A stretch of 64,000 nucleotides of DNA, from the NCBI RefSeq assembly GCF_030272615.1, contig NC_081412.1, forward strand, positions 689,758,083 to 689,822,082. The letters run 5' to 3'. Position 1 is the first letter of the stretch. The number at the start of each line of letters is the position of its first letter. Below, in pieces: positions 59,395 to 64,000 of this stretch. The notes beneath the pieces are model-generated. The model was not told the origin of the DNA and made no database searches. It saw only the letters and a list, made by a program, of their open reading frames with translations. Source of the stretch: Cryptomeria japonica. Its lineage: Eukaryota; Streptophyta; Pinopsida; Cupressales; Cupressaceae. The position numbers were made by a program, and so were the translations under genes.

Positions 59395-60833
59395 TGATAA
59401 CTTAATGATGAATTAATAGTACCAAATCGGTACTGAGAGGGGGGGGGGTGAATCAGTACAGACAAAAATATAGTCCAAAACCGGTTTGACAACAAACACT
59501 TCAAATGATTGGTAGACAGTGACACCAGTTTGAAACAGAGTGCAATTGATAAAGCTAAGAATGTCTGAGACAAGCATTAATCGGTTACTTATCTTTTCAC
59601 TCAGCTTGAGACTACACTACCATTTCACCCTTATGCATAAATAGGTAATCTATCATCAGATCATAATAATAGCTAGTTCAATATGTTTTATTGATAGGCA
59701 TAAAACACAGAACCATCATATGCTTGATAGACAATAGCAAAACATCACACATGACACACATATTTTTCACATGGAAACTCTTTAGAAGTCCGCTCTGTTA
59801 GGAGCCTTGTCTGGTTAGAGACATTACAAAAGGTTCTGCTAGGAACCGATCCTATTAGAGATTACTCGGTTAAGGGATGGCTACAATACCCGATTAAGGG
59901 TTAAACCCTGTTAAAGGTTACCTTGTTAGAGGATTTCAAGAACTCAATAGCTAAAGGATTCCAAACTCAGTAGCTCTGAGTTACCCTATTAAAGGATTTT
60001 CAGCAAGCCAATTAAGGCTACCCTGTTAAGGGATTTTCCAACTGTTGAGGTGGTTAGAGATCAATAGGTATTACAATGATCTGGTAACAACACTCAATGC
60101 CAATGCAGATCTGCTTAGGCTCCTCTTCACCTTCTACACTTACACTCTATAGGTATCACTTCTCTCCTCTTGGTCTGGCAAGAATCATGTATCCCTTCTC
60201 TTGGATACACACACACAACTTTTGCCGACAACCTTAGAAAGAGACACAACATCGACTTTATAGGAAAACAGGTAGGTCGGTAGCATAAACCCTAAACCCT
60301 AAACCTGTTAGGTTAAAGAATTCAAATGGTTCAATCCTGACCATTGAGCACATTGCATTAAATGTAGCAGATCTTGATCCACACTCAAGACATTCTCTAT
60401 CGTCCATTTCCACTGATTTTATGGCAGCTGATAACCCATCACATGTTATCACCGTTTTACAGACTTCACACATTCCTGAGGTAGATAGGAATAATCTCCC
60501 TCATGCAAGATCCTTCACGCACATAGGCTTGTGTGGCAACATGATCTATTCTTCTTTACAATGCTAACTCATTACACAATATCATCGGTTGAGCCACACA
60601 AGCTTGAAGCACATCAACCAGAAACCCTAAAGTTGAGACTACCAACCAATAGTCATACAATACTTCCATATGCCGGTTCCCATAACTATATGTCGGTTCA
60701 TCATGAACAAGCACATAGCTTCACTTTGGCACAAATGGCGGTTCATAGTGTTATACCAGTTCTTCATCATATTGACATCAATGACAACATACAGTGTCAT
60801 TATGTCCTCATACCGGTTCACATAATGCCAACA
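59395..60833 (-). mobile_element. solo LTR of copia-2 family
   Basis: 1439 bp from TGATAACTTAATGATGAA to ATAATGCCAACA, matching the copia-2 LTR throughout with some deletions. It is flanked by GAGGG (59390-59394) and AAGGG (60834-60838), a 5-bp TSD with one change; copies 1 and 2 have the empty site GAGGAGGGAAAGTATC. No internal sequence remains, so it arose by LTR-LTR recombination. Confidence 0.9.
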
Positions 60834-61278
60834 AAGGGAAAGTATCATCAAGGCACTTTTCCACCCAACCCCAGACTTACTAGTTCCCCATGCCATATCC
60901 AACTAGATTGGCCCAACCCTTCATAGGGAGGTAACGAGAAGTGGAACTCACTACCATCTAAGACTTGGTGTTATAGGACCTACACAACTAGTCAACCATA
61001 CACTATGGGTAACTCCCAACTAGTATGACACTCCTGACTAGAGGTGTATCTGGTACTAATGATCTTACGATAGCATGCATTGCGCAACACCACCTTGGCC
61101 AAGGTTTAACACTACAAGCACGTATTAATGTGCTATTAATGATCACCACCCTTCTCAACATAGGTCTAGGGTCAAATGGGTTCAACTGAACTCATAAAGG
61201 AACTATGACCCAACATATATTTATCATTCATTTGCATAGATCTATAGTGATCCACTAAATCCATGGAATGGAAAAGTA

Positions 61279-61777
61279 GCCCATCCGGGGGTTTAGTTAT
61301 GCTGACAAAGGGTTCTACAACATGAGCTTGATCCAGTTTCTTTCCCTCGGTAGCTTTCTCTGCTGAAGACAAGAAGGCCCGAGAAGGGGACTACCCTTTT
61401 GTTCTCTAAGAACCCACCTCCCTGATTTGTTGTCCTGTTGGCCTACCTTTTGAAGAGGTGACCTCAACTAAGATGCATGGTTCTGGATGGATGCTCCACC
61501 GGTGGGAGGGGACAGGAAGCCTTATTTATAACCACCACTCCATACCCACCCCTACCACCGATCTAGCTCAAAATGCTAATATAGTTTCCCAATCTAATCT
61601 AGTCTCCCTGGGGATCCAATTCCTAGGCTACCAATGATGGCACGAGGAGATGTTGGTTAAGCTAGTTTACTCTCCTCGCTCATTGGGGGAGATCTCACTC
61701 CCTAACTTCCTATCTAGAGATCTGGTCCTCCATGGTCAGATGAAAGTACTAGTTTGCTCTCCAATTCTTCGGAAGCG
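61279..61777. other. about 500-bp insert in tandem copy 3, unknown origin
   Basis: Absent from copies 1 and 2 at the matching place (about 52700 and 56480). It is less AT-rich than its surroundings and has a TATA-like CTTATTTATAACC at about 61525. No terminal repeats or clear duplication are seen, and short frames on both strands are unrecognised. It could be a captured gene fragment or a short transposon. Confidence 0.5.
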
Positions 61778-63598
61778 CCACTAGTTGTACATCCAACTCA
61801 TAAGTATGGAATGTCAAGCATGCCTGACATGTCTCTATTGTCCTAACATCTTGAGAGTGTTCTTTCAATGGTGATGCTATCTGCATTGAGGTACAATGAT
61901 ACCCTTCTACCCACTACCTTCCTAGGCTAGGTTGATAGTTTTATCATTAACAAGGGATGGTAATTTCCAAACAATAGGACATCCTTACTATTGTTTTGAC
62001 TTTTCAAACTTAGATAATTCTGAAATAGCTCCATAAGGAGGTAATAAATCTTCTTATTTAAGGTCTTAGGAAGATCACCCTCTCTAATTTGAGAGGTATG
62101 GTTGAGAATCATTTACTAGTTATCTCTATTAATATGCAGTTATAAACCATACTAAGATACACTTACAGGTATATGTTAAAGTATTTATACAAATAAACAT
62201 AAGTATAAATACCTTCACATACACCTATAAGTATTATTGGATTCTTTAGATTTCAAACTTAATTTACTTAAAACAAATATAACAAACCACTCATATTCAA
62301 GGGTTTCTACATAAATTTTCTCAAATATCATAAAAACTGCTTCCACAATCTAAGGTTTTATAACAATGAGAATCTATTTAACAACCAGATGTAGATATAA
62401 ATGCTGAACCAAAAGTTCTATTAAAGAACTTAGATAACTATAGGATTCCTTTAATTTTATGATGAACAAAGATTTTGCTATCAAGGAAGGAGCTGATAGT
62501 AGATTATAACAAAATAAAATACTTATTTCTTTTAAATTGCCGCAAACCCAAACTCTACTCAGTATTCATAAAGATAACATTAGGTGGGTTGCTATTAAAC
62601 ATTTTAGTAGAAAAAAAAAACGGTAACAATTATACTCTTAAAACTGCAGAAGGGTTTAACCTTAAACCATTTTCATATCAATTCTCAATACTTGCTCAGA
62701 ATGAGCATATTCTAGAGATAACAAGATATATCAGAGGGTTTTCATAAATCCCTTTGTTTTTTTTATTTTTTTATTTTTTAAATTATCCAATACATTAAAC
62801 AATAACACATAATAGATATATCTTGGTATTTCCCATTTCTTTCCATTTTCATATCATTATACTTCGAAAGTTAAGAAGTAATGAATGAAATATAAACAAA
62901 AATATTAGGGTTTTAGCTTGAATACATGACATGATATATTTTATGGAAGAAGAAACTCTTGAAGAATGCTTTCCTAAGTTGTTCCTCACTGCAAAACCCC
63001 TTATTCTTGAAAACACAAGTAGTAAAACCAAATTCGCAGAGCAATTCTAATACCTCTTTTTCATGGCTACCAAAGATTAATAATGAATTGTTCTTTCTCC
63101 AAATTAGCTTATGTATTCCAAAACACATTTTTCTTTCCTTTCTTGCCCTAATATCGGACATCTTTTTCCTAATCCGCTAGGAGGAGTCACGCCACAATCA
63201 TGGCTCCATGTTCACATGTTTTTCAGGCCTCAAGGTTCTTGGAGATGCCTCTTGGCTCACACTGAAAATGCCCCAATAGAAATATCTTCTTTCCATAGCA
63301 TTTTTATATTTTTATGCTTCTCCTTTTTATTTTTTTTGATATATTGAAACTTATAAGCATAGCATTTTTTTAAAAAAATAAAAAAATAAAAACCCATCTT
63401 CATTTACCTTGCCCATTAAAACATCTTATCTCTTTGCTCATACATTCTAATTTTCCCAATGAAATAATATCGAGTCCAATATATAAGAGGATCTTATTTA
63501 AAAAATTCCTTCAAGGAGAAGGGTAAAATGTTTATTTTACATCTTGCCATGCCATTACACTTCACTTAGCAATATTACCAAAAAGGAATTTGACCCAT

Positions 63599-63599
<1 letters not shown>

Positions 63600-63630
<31 letters not shown>
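63600..63630. repeat. (TA)n microsatellite
   Basis: About 31 bp of TA in tandem copy 3. Copies 1 and 2 have TATATTTATG and TATTATTTATTTATTT there. Confidence 0.9.
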
Positions 63631-63632
<2 letters not shown>

Positions 63633-63788
63633 AACTTTACCCTTTGTGCTAGAATTGTGTAAAACATATTCATATATTTATCTATATGAATATATACACC
63701 TTAAGTATGCATGCCTATGGGGGCACGTATCATTTCGACTATACGTACTCTCATATTCATGCTATGCCTAAGATGTATATATTGATAT

Positions 63789-64000
63789 TGTTGAACATAG
63801 AATCCCACTGAGAGGGGGGAGGGTGAATCAGTGGTTCCTATTTTACTTCTTACTGATCTAATCTTCAGACAACCATTTATTTTCTTAACCACTAAACAGT
63901 CATACCAACAATGCAAGAGAGAAAACTAAAGAGGTCATTTACACACAAGAAACTCACAACACCAGAATTACTAGGAAAACCCAATATGGGAAAAAAACCT
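63789..64000 (-). mobile_element. start of another copia-type LTR (truncated by window)
   Basis: The tandem-unit match stops after ATATTGATAT at 63788, and TGTTGAACATAGAATCCC begins, followed by ACTGAGAGGGGGGAGGGTGAATCAGTGG. That purine-rich motif sits at the same place, 20-60 bp inside the LTR edge, in the copia-2 LTRs. GAAAACCCAATATGGGAAAAA near 63975 also resembles copia-2 LTR sequence at about 8665-8690. Orientation is inferred from this resemblance. Confidence 0.65.

Larger units (their letters stand above)
59101..63788. repeat. tandem array of about 3.4-kb unit, copy 3 (interrupted)
   Basis: Collinear with copies 1 and 2 but broken by a solo LTR (59395-60833) and an about 500-bp insert (about 61279-61777), and cut at 63789 by another LTR. 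Subtracting the two insertions gives a spacing of about 3.37 kb to copy 2. Confidence 0.8.

Noticed and set aside
51981-63788. Tandem 3.4-kb array as ribosomal DNA or intergenic spacer
   Set aside because: No 18S, 5.8S, 25S or 5S sequence is recognisable in any unit.

Overview
The window is plant nuclear DNA built almost entirely of nested LTR retrotransposons. I see no intact host gene, rRNA or tRNA gene. The organism is probably a seed plant with a very large, repeat-dense genome; a gymnosperm is plausible but is inference. The evidence is plant-type Ty1/copia and Ty3/gypsy (Tat/Ogre-like and probable chromovirus) polyproteins, initiator-tRNA-Met primer sites, 5-bp target-site duplications (TSDs), AT-rich spacers and a plant mobile domain (PMD) relic. 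Coding sequences are broken mainly by stops one transition away from Trp, Gln or Arg codons, plus a few frameshifts.

Layout. (1) 1-1290 is a copia-type LTR inserted in a Ty3/gypsy element (1291-3863, minus strand), which is itself inserted in a copia element, 'copia-1' (pol at 3864-5448; gag, primer site and 5' LTR at 49366-51741). (2) Copia-1 is split by a Tat-like element, 'element A', occupying 5454-49360 and flanked by the 5-bp TSD CTTTC. (3) Element A is split at 8271-39180 by a second copia element, 'copia-2' (TSD ACCTA/ACTTA). (4) The 5' LTR of copia-2 carries two further insertions: a non-coding element with about 5-kb LTRs (14863-28115, TSD GAGTT), which resembles the cereal LARD class, and 'element B' (28930-39039, TSD CATAC), a non-autonomous relative of element A with an unfamiliar Ser/Pro/Asp-rich ORF of 554 residues. 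(5) About 51980-63788 is three tandem copies of a roughly 3.4-kb repeat of unknown nature; one copy is broken by a solo LTR of the copia-2 family and by an insert of about 500 bp. (6) At 63789 another LTR begins and runs out of the window.

All elements with a readable polarity lie on the minus strand, so in plus coordinates each reads 3' LTR, polypurine tract, (pol, gag), primer site, 5' LTR. The exception is the PMD relic in element A, which runs on the plus strand, antisense to its carrier. Relative age follows from nesting: copia-1 is older than element A and than the gypsy element; A is older than copia-2; copia-2 is older than the LARD-like element and element B. Elements A and B share leader and polypurine-tract neighbourhoods although their LTRs and ORFs differ, which suggests that A-type relatives supplied machinery to B.
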